Assembly: GCA_030248225.1 (NCBI GenBank)
Contig: JASANE010011711.1
Coordinates: forward strand, 36,552-100,551
Source: Trileptium ribeirensis
Taxonomy: Eukaryota > Nematoda > Enoplea > Enoplida > Thoracostomopsidae
Reading direction: 5' to 3'
Length of the DNA stretch: 64,000 nucleotides
In this document: one piece after another, positions 45,430 to 55,837 of the stretch
How the letters are laid out: the number at the start of each line of letters is the position of its first letter
How positions within the stretch are numbered: the first letter of the stretch is position 1
Translations under genes and position numbers: made by a program
Notes under the pieces: model-generated
The model's input: only the letters and a program-made list of their open reading frames with translations
Database searches by the model: none
Told to the model about the DNA's origin: nothing

Positions 45430-46070
45430 TTCGCCCGGGTGGGCTCTTCGGCATGCAGCCGTGCGGAAGAGGGCCGCCCGGGCCTTTCGGTCAATGATTT
45501 TCGGCTTTTCACACAAGACTAGGACAGGCGCAGCCCTTGCGGGTGCTGGGGCGTCCGTTGGATGCCTCGCGCTCCCGTAAGTGCTACACCCGCGCTGTGA
45601 AGTAGGGATTGACCTTGGGAGCAAAATTGTGATCGAAATTGAAACAAAATTGCAAAAAAGGGAAGGGGAAACCCCGGTGCTCGACTGGTTCCCCACCCCC
45701 TGGGTCGCTTTTATCGTTTGTGCCCAGGGGGTGAAGTATTCAGTGTTCTATAGCGTGTTACGTTGTTTATTTGATGGCACCTCGCTAAAATTTCGATTAG
45801 GTGTTTTCTGATTACAGCGCCCATGGTTTAAATTAACTTAGGAGATCGCCGGTCAAAATTTTTAGTAAAAATGGAATTCGAGAGCTGCATCCTGGGAGTT
45901 CTGGTTGTCTCGGGTGGACTCTTCGACTGCGGACGCGTGGAAGAGGTCCGCCCGAGGCTTCTCTCAGAGTGTTAAAATTTTCTCGCCAGGCATAGGAATA
46001 GGGGCAGCCCTTACGGGTGTTGGGGTGTCCGTTGAATACCTCGCGCTCCCGTAAGTGCTGCGACTGCGCT
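45430..46070. repeat. Direct repeat of about 165 bp within the left arm
   Basis: 45430-45595 and 45905-46070 share CGGGTGG(G/A)CTCTTCG, GGAAGAGG(G/T)CCGCCCG(G/A)G, GCAGCCCTT(G/A)CGGGTG and GCGCTCCCGTAAGTGCT. Each copy can fold into an imperfect hairpin around its GGGCTCTTC/GAAGAGG words. A single diverged version is seen in the right arm (63600-63700). Confidence 0.8.
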
Positions 46071-47330
46071 TCTACTACCGAACAGGACAAGTTGAGAAAA
46101 CCTAAGTCTAGAAACAGTAATGGAATTTTATATGATCGGTGTGAGGATGAATCAAAGGTCAAGGTTCTAATCGCAAACTTTGGGCTGAGGGTTCCGCGTT
46201 TCAAAAAGAGCCCAAGTGGAGCTCACAGGATACAATTTCGTCATCCCCATTTGGATAGACAACTAGTGAACTCGTTACCAATTCTCTAAATTTTGGGTCG
46301 AGGTAATTGCGGACTACAAAATTTCATGGTTAGCGATTAATATTTCGAGTCGTGGGTCCCGTGCTTCTAAAAGAGCCCTAGCAGGGCTCGGGGGATCGTC
46401 TTTCCGTCACCGAAAATTCGAAAGTAGACGGCTAATTCACGCCACGCTTAACTTTTTATGAGTACATGCGATGTGGGATCCCTGCGGGGGTCCGAAATTT
46501 GTAATATATATGTATAGTATAGATGTTGTTACTGCGCATTTTACGTCGAGTGTTCCCGATTGGGAAGAATTTTTGATGTGTCAAGAAAAAGTGGAGCAAG
46601 TAAACGGTTGGAGTGTGCATTTGATCTAGGCGAATTAGATGTTATCCAGTCCCGTGTGCCCTTCTGAAAATTAAACTCGAAATGTCTAAGTTTTCCCCTT
46701 TTCCTTGCAGAATACATGGATCTAACCAACCAATCTTTGGCGCGGCCCGGTGCGTATCTGCCGCGTTCTCCATTGCTCGCCCCCAGTTACACTCGCGATC
46801 GCAGAGTTGTAGTACCGCCACCAATCGCCGCCCGTCCTTCAAATTGTCAGCCCGATCTCAAACCATGCCTCGAGAGGGCCACATTCCAGTTAAGCGAATC
46901 AATTCCGATAGATTAGGGTAGGCCCAATACACTTATTAAGAACTCGCAGTGTCGGGACTAACTCTCGGTCCATTACGCCCCTCGCGAAAACAGCTTTATC
47001 ATTTAAGGGACCTCCTACGAGATGCGAGTTAGGCTCCAATAGTAGGAGTAGTGGGAATGACGGGTCAGCCTTATTACCTGTGAGCAAGCTTAGGGGATGG
47101 CCCTCCCTCAGGGGGACCTCCGTACCATTAGACACGTGGGCCACTATAGGGGCCAGGCCGAACACCCTGGTAAACCCGCCGGCGGCCTACTAAGCTAAGC
47201 GGTTCCCATCGGTCTTACCAGAGTCCACCGGGGAATCGTGTAAGCCGGGGTTGTCCGGGCACCACAGAGAATATTGAGAGAGTGGTGCAGCTGGGATCCC
47301 TTAGGGCCAGAACTGGTCCTAGTACATAAA

Positions 47331-48975
47331 TTAAGTGCGGGCTACGCCGTGAGGCGAGTCCACAACCCACAGCCAGACCATTCCTGATATGGAAACGCGC
47401 GTAGGGACCTCTCGCACCCCGTTAGAAGCCGTATGGAAATTAAAACGGACCTATCTGGAAATTAAAGCTGAAGCGAGAGTACAATCATACTTATGGTAAT
47501 AGGCGTTAATCTTTTTGCTTGTGCTATAGTATCAGATTGTTATTTGGCGGACAATAATAACCGGTTGGCCAACGCTCATGCGGTCCAGGAAGCGTCGAGC
47601 CTTAGCTGCGCATAGGAACAGAACTAAGCACCGATATTGAAGCATGCCTTGCGACCCTGAACCCTGTGGGCGTTGAACCGGCCTGCAGTGTGGAGGAATG
47701 TGGTCGGATGATTCGTGACTCACGAGTGCGTCCGGGTCGCATCGGGATGAGACAAGTGATCAACGGTTACTGGCTTGGACTTAATATTTTAGGGAAAGCG
47801 TTACTGGACGTTCTACTGGACTTGATAATTCGCAGTTAATTGTAATCTAGCTATTACGGTGATCCTAGTATCCGTATACCGTATATTCAACGGGATTTTT
47901 GCGCTCAACCGGCGTCATTTGGCTGACTCTGTGCATCGACCTACCGTAACTGTCGGAGTCTACCGGTTTACCTGCCACTCCAAGCAGTCGACGTTTGTGG
48001 CGAACTATCGTCTACTAGCGGGTTACTAGCTAGACTTTGAATTTGGAACAGTCGTCGATTACCGTTGAATAATCAGGAAGTTAATCGTCATTTATTTTTG
48101 GTTAACATCTCGCCTGTCGTGAAACGTCACTAGCGACGACATTAGTACAATCGACGACACGAACGTCTGTCAACAACGGTGTAGCGCCGGTCGACTTTTG
48201 AGAACAATCGGTCGTCATCACCAGCGGAATCGCTATCAAACCAACGCGACTCGGGCGTTTTACTGGGCTTGATGCCAACGACTGACACATCGACCTGCGC
48301 GAAACATTTAAGACGTTTGCAACCAGGGTCAGTATATAGACATTATTGTTACTTAATTATATGAACTTTTGCGGCAGCGTTTATAGCTTATTGTTAAATT
48401 GTGAGTGTACTATCGTGTTGTTGGTATTCAGTTCGCAGAAGTACAACGTAAATTGAAATAATCTGTGGCGTAGTAACTGTTGCACGTACCTCCGAGTTTA
48501 GTCGCTAAGTCTCACGCGCTGGGATAAAATTCGCACGTGACCACTGAATCTCGCGAACCCGCTGATCGAATAAAGTAACTAAAATTTTACCGTGGACCCC
48601 AAGCGCTCGTTTTAAAATCTCACCGGTTAACCAGGTATTTGAAAACGTCTGATGAGGCGCGCCAGAGAGTCGGGGAGAGTCATTAGCCAAATCATTATCT
48701 AAGTAAGTGTGTTTTACTGTCGTTGAAGAAGTGACAGGCAGCTGGAACAAGCAAGCGCCGCGAAAAGTTCACACAACCAGACACATACCTAAGGAATAGA
48801 TACACGAGGATTTTAGCGAACTGAAATTCTGCTCAACAGCAGAAGATTCCGCAGTAAAGTAAACACATATAGCAAATTATATATATCATATCATCCGTAC
48901 CCACGTCGGACTGGGACCACGGACGCCACACAAACTCAAAACAAATAGGAAATGAAAATCAAAGTCGGAATCAAA
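47331..48975 (+). other. Leader between left arm and gag
   Basis: Noncoding, about 1.6 kb, preceding the first ATG of the gag region. Rich in TCGACG/CGTCGA-type words near 48100-48300. I found no tRNA-complementary primer binding site by eye. Frames on the minus strand are short and featureless. Confidence 0.4.
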
Positions 48976-50192
48976 ATGACGTTACCAGCGCGCGCAAATA
49001 GAACGCCATTAAGTAGCGCAGCGGGAACGACGAATATAGAAGTGGTGCTGCCACTACGGCTGGTAGTACCAATGGACCAAACCCTATCGCTTTCGGAGAC
49101 CCTCTAGTTGCAATTCTGCAGCAGCTGACGCAACGAACGACGACGGGTCCCATCATTCAAGTACGGGACATCTCGCCATTTACAGGAGCCGATGGACAGG
49201 ACTTTGAAGCCTGGTTGGCTACCTATGACAACTTGACTGACGCAAACGGGTGGACACTAGACCAGAAATTGATATGTGTTCCAACCGTTCTCAAGGGGGA
49301 AGCCCTCAAAATATATGAAAGCTTCCCGGACTGTCAAAAGCAAACTTATGAGGCTCTCTGTTATAATATGGGTTTCATGTATTCGTCATCGCAACGCGAC
49401 GAGGATGCTTTAATAACCCTACGTATGAGAGTGCAAGGAGAACGTGAATCAGTTGCACTGTATGGACTTGACTTGCAAAACCACGTAGACAAAGCGTTCC
49501 CGGAGGTTGAAGGTGAACAACGTGACGCCTTATTACAGAAATTTCTGCGACGAGGACTACGACGGGAATTAAAATCTGGCGTAATAGGGAAGACGTACCC
49601 GTCTTTTAAGCACATGATGGACAAGCTTAAACATAAGGAGGACGCTATTCTAGCTTCACAGAAAGAGGTAATAGGAATACCGGTTCGCAAAAGCAGCCGG
49701 TCCAAAACGGTAAACTGCATGTCACAGGTAGGTGAAAATACCCAACTGGTAGATCAAATCCGCGAAGCACTAGATGAGAATAAACGCACTGCAGCCAGTA
49801 GCGATGCCACGATTGCTCGGCTTATTGACCTGCTAGACAAACGCACCGAACAGCACCAACTGAACGCGATGATGCAGAATAGTGTGACCCAATCAGCCGG
49901 CGCTAACGCTATTCCAGCAGCACCTATTGGAAACCAGTGCTTTCGAAGTGGTTTTATAGGACATTTCGCGCGGGAATGCCCGTACTACCGAACTGACGTG
50001 TACGACCCACTCCTAAATGAGTACACCCGCTTATCAACACGCGCAGCCCCAGGCTATATGCAGAATGCACCCGCACCCATCAACGGTTATCCTAGCGCTT
50101 CCCCGCAGTACAGTAACCGCCCCCGATATCGAGTGATTGAACACCGAAGAACAGGCGACGCGATGAATGGAACCATTAGCGAGGACCTGTAG
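48976..50192 (+). pseudogene. gag: Gag of copy 2 (capsid and nucleocapsid region)
   Basis: The frame is open from 49017 to TAG 50190-50192. The only ATG upstream (48976) is in another frame, so the start needs a frame change near 49010; the shown stretch lacks its own initiator. The central part is a typical gypsy-type capsid (FTGADGQDFEAWL ... WTLDQKLICVPTVLKGEA ... ESFPDCQ ... RRGLRRELKSG). A zinc knuckle follows at 49938-49979. In the expected C-X2-C-X4-H-X4-C the second Cys is Ser (AGT at 49947, one base from TGT), which would impair RNA binding. Gag would assemble the particle and package RNA. Confidence 0.88.
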
Positions 50193-51394
50193 GGTACGAG
50201 CAGCAAGGGTATTACCGCCCTGAACCTGCTCCGAATACACACGGAAACTATGGCCGAACTGAATACTACAACCGATCGCGTGGCCGCGATACTAACGGAC
50301 CCAATAGTTGGCATAATACTTATAACACCGCACCTAACACGCGTTACACAGGCCCGCCACAACAATTGTCTGCCGAAGCAGCGCCATGCCGCCCGCGAAC
50401 ACCTAGCAACGGCTGGAACAACACTAAGCAAGCAGGGGCAGCCCCTCGAGCAAGGCCTTCGCAGGCGCCCATGAGTCAAAATGACCAATCTGGTCGTCGC
50501 AACGCAGGAGTTATGTCAGTAACTCGAGCAGCTGACCCCGAGCTCGCGCACCGTTTAGATGTTATGCGACACGAAATGTCAACCTTAGAGGAACGCGCGG
50601 GAGCAGGTTTGAGTGCCCGATCGGCACAAATTAACGCAATGATCACTAGAGACAGCACAAAATATGCAGACGATGAACCGAACTTTGATGCGGAATACGA
50701 AGGCCAGGACGCATTTGAACCCGAACCAAGCCCATATCAACTGAATTTATTGCAAACGAACCGAACACCAGCACGATTATTGCCGCAAGCGACCAGGTCA
50801 TGGGGCGACAATGGAGAGTACAACGCAATTGACAGCGAACTAACTAACGTAGTAGAAGTAGGGCGTAATAAGGAACAACTTAACTCTAAAACTGAACGGC
50901 GCTCGGTTTCACGGTCTCCGACCCCTGGCGCGCAGGGTGTGACTCGTGACCCTGTGAGTAATGGTCGGCCGACCGATTTATATGTATATCCCAAAATGGA
51001 GTCAGCACGAAGTGAACAGTACCGAGATACCGAGCAGAGGAGTGAGAGGGGAGGAGGAACCGAGAACCTAATGATCCTGATATGCCGAGTGAGAAATATG
51101 GGAGATGGCCGTTCGGACTTCGGGGGCCGATTAATAGGGCATCCGTGTCTAGCAATGACCCAAACGCTGGCACGTGTAACCCATCTCAGGCGGCTGCATA
51201 TCGGAGGAAACCTAATGGACTTATGGATGGAGAACCTAATGAACCTAATGGAATGGAACCTAGAGAGACGCCGTTCGGACTTCGGGGGCCGATTAATAGG
51301 GGTCGCGTGTCAGGCGATGGCTCTAACGCCGGCACGGCACAACCTGGTGAACCCGCGACTTTCCACAGGCGTATTCAAAATTGTATATGTGTAG
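50180..51394 (+). pseudogene. Gag C-terminal extension / linker ORF 1
   Basis: The frame opens at 50180, right where the gag frame ends, and begins with a Tyr/Gln/Asn/Pro-rich stretch that naturally continues the gag tail, so gag was probably longer and is now frameshifted. Further on there is an Arg/Asp/Glu helix-like region (about 50520-50650) and an acidic patch. No enzyme motif. The last 250 bases appear out of frame, because related peptides (FGLRGPINR) continue in the frame of 51082-52053. Confidence 0.6.
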
Positions 51395-52053
51395 CGGAAC
51401 CAGAAGAACCTACGGAGGAATCAGTGAACCTAATGGAACCTAATGGACTTGCGGATACCGAGAACCTGGCGGAACCTAATGGATGGAAGTCAGTACCGAA
51501 TTACCTAGCGGAAGGGAACCGAGAACCAAGGGAACTAAATGAACTTAACCGAGCGGATGCATCCTATATTAAACTAGCTCCCACCAACTTAGGGCGGCCG
51601 TGTGAGGCCCCTGTAGCGTTTCAACCGACCGGGGAAGACCGTAAAGGACACTGGTCAGGTGCGATGGAGTCCTTCGGGAACCGGGTCAGCCCGATTGTCC
51701 TAACTCCGTTCAAAATTCGAAAGCGTATGTGTACCCTAGATTCTTTAGAGGCCGAGGAAGACCGTAGAAGACACTGGCCAGGAGAAGGGAGGCGTTGGGA
51801 AGTGAGCCGTCCCGATGGCCCGAGCTCCGTTCAAAATTGTAGGTCGTATGTAGGATCAAACTCGTATCGAGCCCGATCCCTAAGTGTAGGGGCCGTGGGA
51901 TCTGACCAGGTCGGAAACTACGGTTTGAGTCTGTCGTGGCATAGTCAATCCAACCGGCAGGTGAGCATGTGTGCGTTCGAATGTGAGTCGGCCGGAACCG
52001 ATGCCTCCAGCGTGTGTAGAACCGGGAAGAGAATCTGTGCCGCTTGTGAGTGA
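51082..52053 (+). pseudogene. Linker ORF 2 with internal peptide repeats
   Basis: Contains two copies of PFGLRGPINR (about 170 bp apart in DNA), many EPNG/EPNE words from a repeated GAACCTAATGGA, and two copies of EDR(K/R)xHWxG about 120 bp apart. The sequence is low in complexity, hydrophilic and unlike gag or pol of known elements. It could be a repeat-expanded, disordered part of the gag polyprotein. Confidence 0.5.
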
Positions 52054-52720
52054 AAAGGGTTCCGAGCTACATGGAGACAAAACTGAGCCGAGTGCCGAAA
52101 ATATTTCTAGTGTAGGTGATCATGGTAGTCGAGCAGCAATGAACCTGACTTCGAATGATAAGGATAAGAGATTGGAAACGAAGGAACAAGTGGAACTTAG
52201 TACTGACCTAAGGAGGCCGATAACTGCTAACCCAAGCTCGAATATTATGATTGTGACACCTATGGTACCCGAATTGAACATAAACGCCCGAGCAAACAAC
52301 CGGATAGTGGAACAAACAGCAACACAACCTGAAACAGTGACCTGTTACTTAAGTAGAGAAACAGCGAATGAAACTGGATATGGAACGACCGGGTTGCCGG
52401 TCAACCTGATGGACATAATTGAACAAACACTAGATACGCCTAGATCACTGCGGATTAGACCTACTTGGGAGCAAAATGACGCGAACCCCACCACGGAACT
52501 TGCTTGCGACCACACAAAAACACCTGAACAGGCCACGCATCCACTGAGCACGCAAACTAATGCACAACATAATCTTGATCTCGCACTAAGACAGATATTC
52601 TCGAAGGGCCCTACCGAGGAAAAGGTAGAGCCCCTAATTCTACAGGGATTGCCTCATGAGGAACGATTAATATTACTGGGTCCAGAGTCCGAGTTCGCAC
52701 CTACAATCATAACCCTGTGA
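51971..52720 (+). pseudogene. Linker ORF 3
   Basis: A 249-codon frame, rich in Thr, Glu, Asn and Pro, with a conserved-looking helical end. It stops at TGA 52718-52720, but the same frame reopens directly and stays open for about 1.5 kb, so only this TGA separates it from the ORF that leads into the Env. Function unknown. Confidence 0.5.
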
Positions 52721-54298
52721 CCCGGGAAGGTACCCCGCTATTCATTCATACCACCTCGCCTACGCCCAGGAAGAGAGCAGGTACTCGCTAGGGCCTTGTT
52801 TTATCGAAGAGTAATAGCTGTGTCGGAGCGGATTTGCCATGCCCACCAGTTGCTCAGGGCCCGAGCGGCTGGAACGGCCCCTCTGGAGCGACGGCGGGAC
52901 GCTGCCGTTGTGTCCGGGCTGTTAGGGTTCGCATCTCCGTTCTTACACACTATGGCCGGAATACATGTCAGCAGTAGCATGGTGAGACACCTCGAAGGCT
53001 TGCTGGAATTAGTTGCCCGGGTGTTGAACTCAATGAGTATTACTGAGGCCATTACTGAAATATACCGTTCTCAGATTCCTATCCTTCAAACATGCCAGGC
53101 GTGCGACGGACAACACAACACTAATTTTATGCCCATCAGCGGTTGTACTTTTGTCACCTATCATGGCGAGTGGGACTACACGGGAAATTTGTCAGCCGAG
53201 TATGGTATAATCAGACGCAATGGAACTATTACTATACAACCAAGTCGTACGTACGGGTTGCACACAGCCTCTGAGCTGACCACCTACAGGGAAGCTAACT
53301 TAGAATGGTTAGAAACTGTGACCAGTGCACCGTATTTGCTGGACTACCTCGTTACCGAATATGGCGAATCCGGTCCCATTGCACCGGTGCTGTCAATTGA
53401 CCACATCGTATATGCAGTCATAGCGAACGCTATTTTTAAGCGAGTAGACAGCGTGCAGAAACGCGAGGAACTGCTATACCTGAGACTATTATGGCTGCGT
53501 CAGCCTGCACAAAATATCTGGCAAACTGATCCGGACGACGACATGGACGCAGGCTCGATTGTCAACCCGGACGCGGACATAACGTTCATCCACGAGGAGA
53601 AGCTTGAGAGCGATTTGAGTACCGCGTCCAGTGATACGAGCGAGGACGAGTTTAACATGCCCGCTATCGTGACGCTCGACTCGGACGACGTGATTTCCGA
53701 ACTCGACTCACTCCCGGACCATGACGACCTCGAAAACGAACCGTACGTGGACGCAACTGAGGGTGGCCGAGCAATACTGACCAGGTCGGTACGGCCCTTC
53801 CCAAACAGACTAAGCCGACAGTATGCAACAGCTGCAGGATTGTGGAGCCGAGGGATTAGGTTCGTGGGAATAATGCTTTTCTTGCTTATCGTCCAACAAT
53901 TGGGTCAAACTCAAGCAATCGCTACGCCATTTTCGGACCAGGTTGCATGTTTAGGAGCCATGGTTAACCAACAGGTGGGGACCCTAATCAAACCCCAGGG
54001 TCTGGTAATAACCGCCGCGCGATCCACTTTTCTACCGATCGTTTTGCGATTGTCCCTAGATGGGTTACAACCAAGCAGGCAAGCTACCGGGATGGCGTGG
54101 TGTGTTTACACCCCCAGGGATAAACCATGCCTGGGAAACTGTTGTCCCAACCCGAATTGTACTACCATGCCGGACTTACAACGTAAAATCCAAGAATTGG
54201 AACGATAATTAAGGAGCACATATCAGGGTGTGCTAGATACGAGTTATTATATGGCTCTAATGCGCGAATATTGTGAAGCGAAGGTTCATTTTTGTTAA
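52721..54298 (+). pseudogene. env: Unknown N-terminal domain followed by Env surface subunit
   Basis: Frame open from 52721 to TAA 54206, then again to TAA 54296. The first about 370 residues resemble nothing I know and end in a long Asp/Glu/Ser-rich stretch. Then comes a hydrophobic segment (GIMLFLLIVQQLG, about 53866-53905) that looks like a signal peptide, followed by a Cys-rich ectodomain (about 54095-54165 has six Cys). The two stops lie between this and the cleavage site listed next. By position this would be the surface half of a class I, F-type envelope glycoprotein used for membrane attachment and fusion. It is interrupted and not functional here. Confidence 0.6.
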
Positions 54299-54897
54299 GA
54301 GCGCAAGGCTCGTAAGAAAAGATTTCTCGCCGCACTAGCCGGAGCTGCTGGCGTAGTTACCGGATTTTTAGGAGTAGGGGTCGCTCTTCGGTCGACGCCG
54401 TCATGGAAGCCATAATGAGCGGACAACTGTCACCAAAGGTAGTGGATGCCGCCACACTAAAACGTCTATTCGAAAAGGATCCAGGAATAGGACACACCAT
54501 ACTAATACGCGAGCCGGCGCTAGCCTACCAATTTGGGCAAATTTACCCAGTGCATATTGACCTGGGCACGTTCAAGTTTGCGTTCATCTTAAGGGTACCG
54601 CTAGTTACGTCGGACGACGTCCGGCCTTATTTCCGGATATACAACGTCGGTTGGAATGTACCAGAGCGCAGCGCACACATGAGACTACCCCTGCCAGAAT
54701 ACGCCACACGGGTTGAACAAGCGCGATATGAGGTGCTGAACTTGCACGCATGCAACACGCGACCTGGCATTTCTTTCTGCGAGGTTTACGCTTTGGCCAC
54801 CGACCATTCTTCACGCTGTTTGGATTGGATCATCATGGGCGAAGACGCCCCGATGACACGCGCCGCATATGCAGGAACAGCGCATTGGTCGGCCTAA
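54299..54897 (+). pseudogene. env: Env fusion subunit, N-terminal part
   Basis: A tetrabasic furin-like site RKKR (54311-54322) is followed at once by a hydrophobic, Ala/Gly-rich segment of about 23 residues (54323-54390), the arrangement of a class I fusion peptide. After a frame change near 54400, the frame 54403-54897 continues with the SGQLSP motif and a pattern of Leu, Ile-Pro-Leu and Tyr residues like the ectodomain of baculovirus F and errantivirus Env proteins, plus Cys residues near 54756, 54780 and 54820. The family call is from pattern memory. Frameshifts at about 54400 and 54880 break it. Confidence 0.7.
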
Positions 54898-55835
54898 TGG
54901 TCAACCATACCGACGTGTACACCACCGCTCAAGGAGTATTAATCCGAACCGCTGAGCCCAAGGCCGTGGTCTCCAAGCAAAAGCACCTCAGCCACGAGAC
55001 TCGCGGAGAAACCATTACGATACCAGAAAATGGAGTGCTATGGCTGGCGCACAGCAATTACACTCAACTAGTGGTCGGACCACTAATGCTCGCCAGTACA
55101 TTAGACGCGCAGGAGGTCACCGTTAACATCGGACCTAACATCACCATACATGACTTCCCAGATATTCCTATCAGGCCTATCACCTGGAGCTCACTAGAAC
55201 ATGCCAAGGCTACCAACTTGCAGGTCCAACGGATAGCTGACGAACAGTTGAAAAAGGTGATCGACTTCCCATACATCACGACAACGGGAGTAGCTCCTTA
55301 CCTTTGGATGCTCGTTGTGCTGGTAGTTGTAGGCATAGGGGCTATCATTTACTTCAGGAATAAGGCAGGCTTCTGCCCCAAATGCCTAAAACGACGCGTG
55401 CAGCGGTGGTTGAGACAACGACCATGCAGTCAAACAAACCCAAAGAGGCTTGAATTGAACATCAAAACCGGAAACGAGTATGGTACTCCAGATGCGGTTC
55501 GGCCTACGGTCTCTACCCCAGCCGCTTCCACGGAACACCTGGAATTGCGGACATTGAGCCCTCGTCGATCGGCTCGACTAAATAACCCCAATGAGGACGA
55601 GGACGTTGTTCTAGTGGAACCTACAGAGCTATTTGCAGTATCCAAGCGTGCGCAACCGAGGGGACATCGCACTGTATCTTACCACCGACAAGTCAATGCC
55701 ATGCACCCCATAGACGCACCGTTGCTCATCAACGCTTTTGTCTATCGGACACCAGTCCTCACGTTGATCGATACACGCGCGGACGTCTCTATCGTATCAC
55801 AACACCTGGTAAGTAAGTTAGGCATTCAGCCATAA
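54750..55835 (+). pseudogene. Env C-terminus with membrane anchor fused in frame to retropepsin N-half
   Basis: One uninterrupted frame from 54750; Env-like sequence begins near 54890. It carries two N-glycosylation-type sites (Asn-His-Thr, Asn-Tyr-Thr) and a transmembrane helix (APYLWMLVVLVVVGIGAIIYF, minus its last residues, at 55294-55356), then a Cys/Arg-rich juxtamembrane tail (CPKCLKRR) and a charged spacer. Near 55700-55830 follows the aspartic protease core with LIDTRADVSIV. The active-site triplet DTG has become DTR (CGC instead of GGC), which should kill the enzyme. The frame ends at TAA 55833, and the rest of the protease is in the next frame. Env and protease sharing one ORF is very unusual. 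Confidence 0.72.
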
Positions 55836-55837
55836 AA

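Larger units (their letters stand above)
45250..47330 (+). repeat. Left arm: LTR/leader-like block of retroelement copy 2
   Basis: This block aligns, reversed, to 61826-63900. Matches are strongest at 47000-47330 (the GGCCTGGCCCCTATA, CCCACGTGTCTAATGGTA and CTGCTCACAGGTAATAAGGC words) and at 45285-45400 (TATA box region). The middle is only weakly similar. It includes an internal direct repeat (45430-45595 and 45905-46070). A pyrimidine-rich stretch ending TTGCAG at 46712 resembles a splice acceptor. The arm precedes the gag of copy 2 in the expected 5' position. Confidence 0.7.

Noticed and set aside
45319..45696. 125-codon minus-strand ORF in the left arm
   Set aside because: It lies antisense across the candidate promoter and the direct repeat, and the corresponding right-arm sequence does not keep it.
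46920..47330. Structural RNA gene (the conserved GC-rich block looked rRNA-like at first)
   Set aside because: I recognise no rRNA or tRNA core sequence, and the copies lie at retroelement flanks, so LTR or leader DNA fits better.
45250..47330. Ordinary 5' and 3' LTR pair for copy 2
   Set aside because: The two blocks are in opposite orientation, as shown by the TATA boxes and the 47.0/62.0-kb match. A direct repeat could still lie beyond the window.
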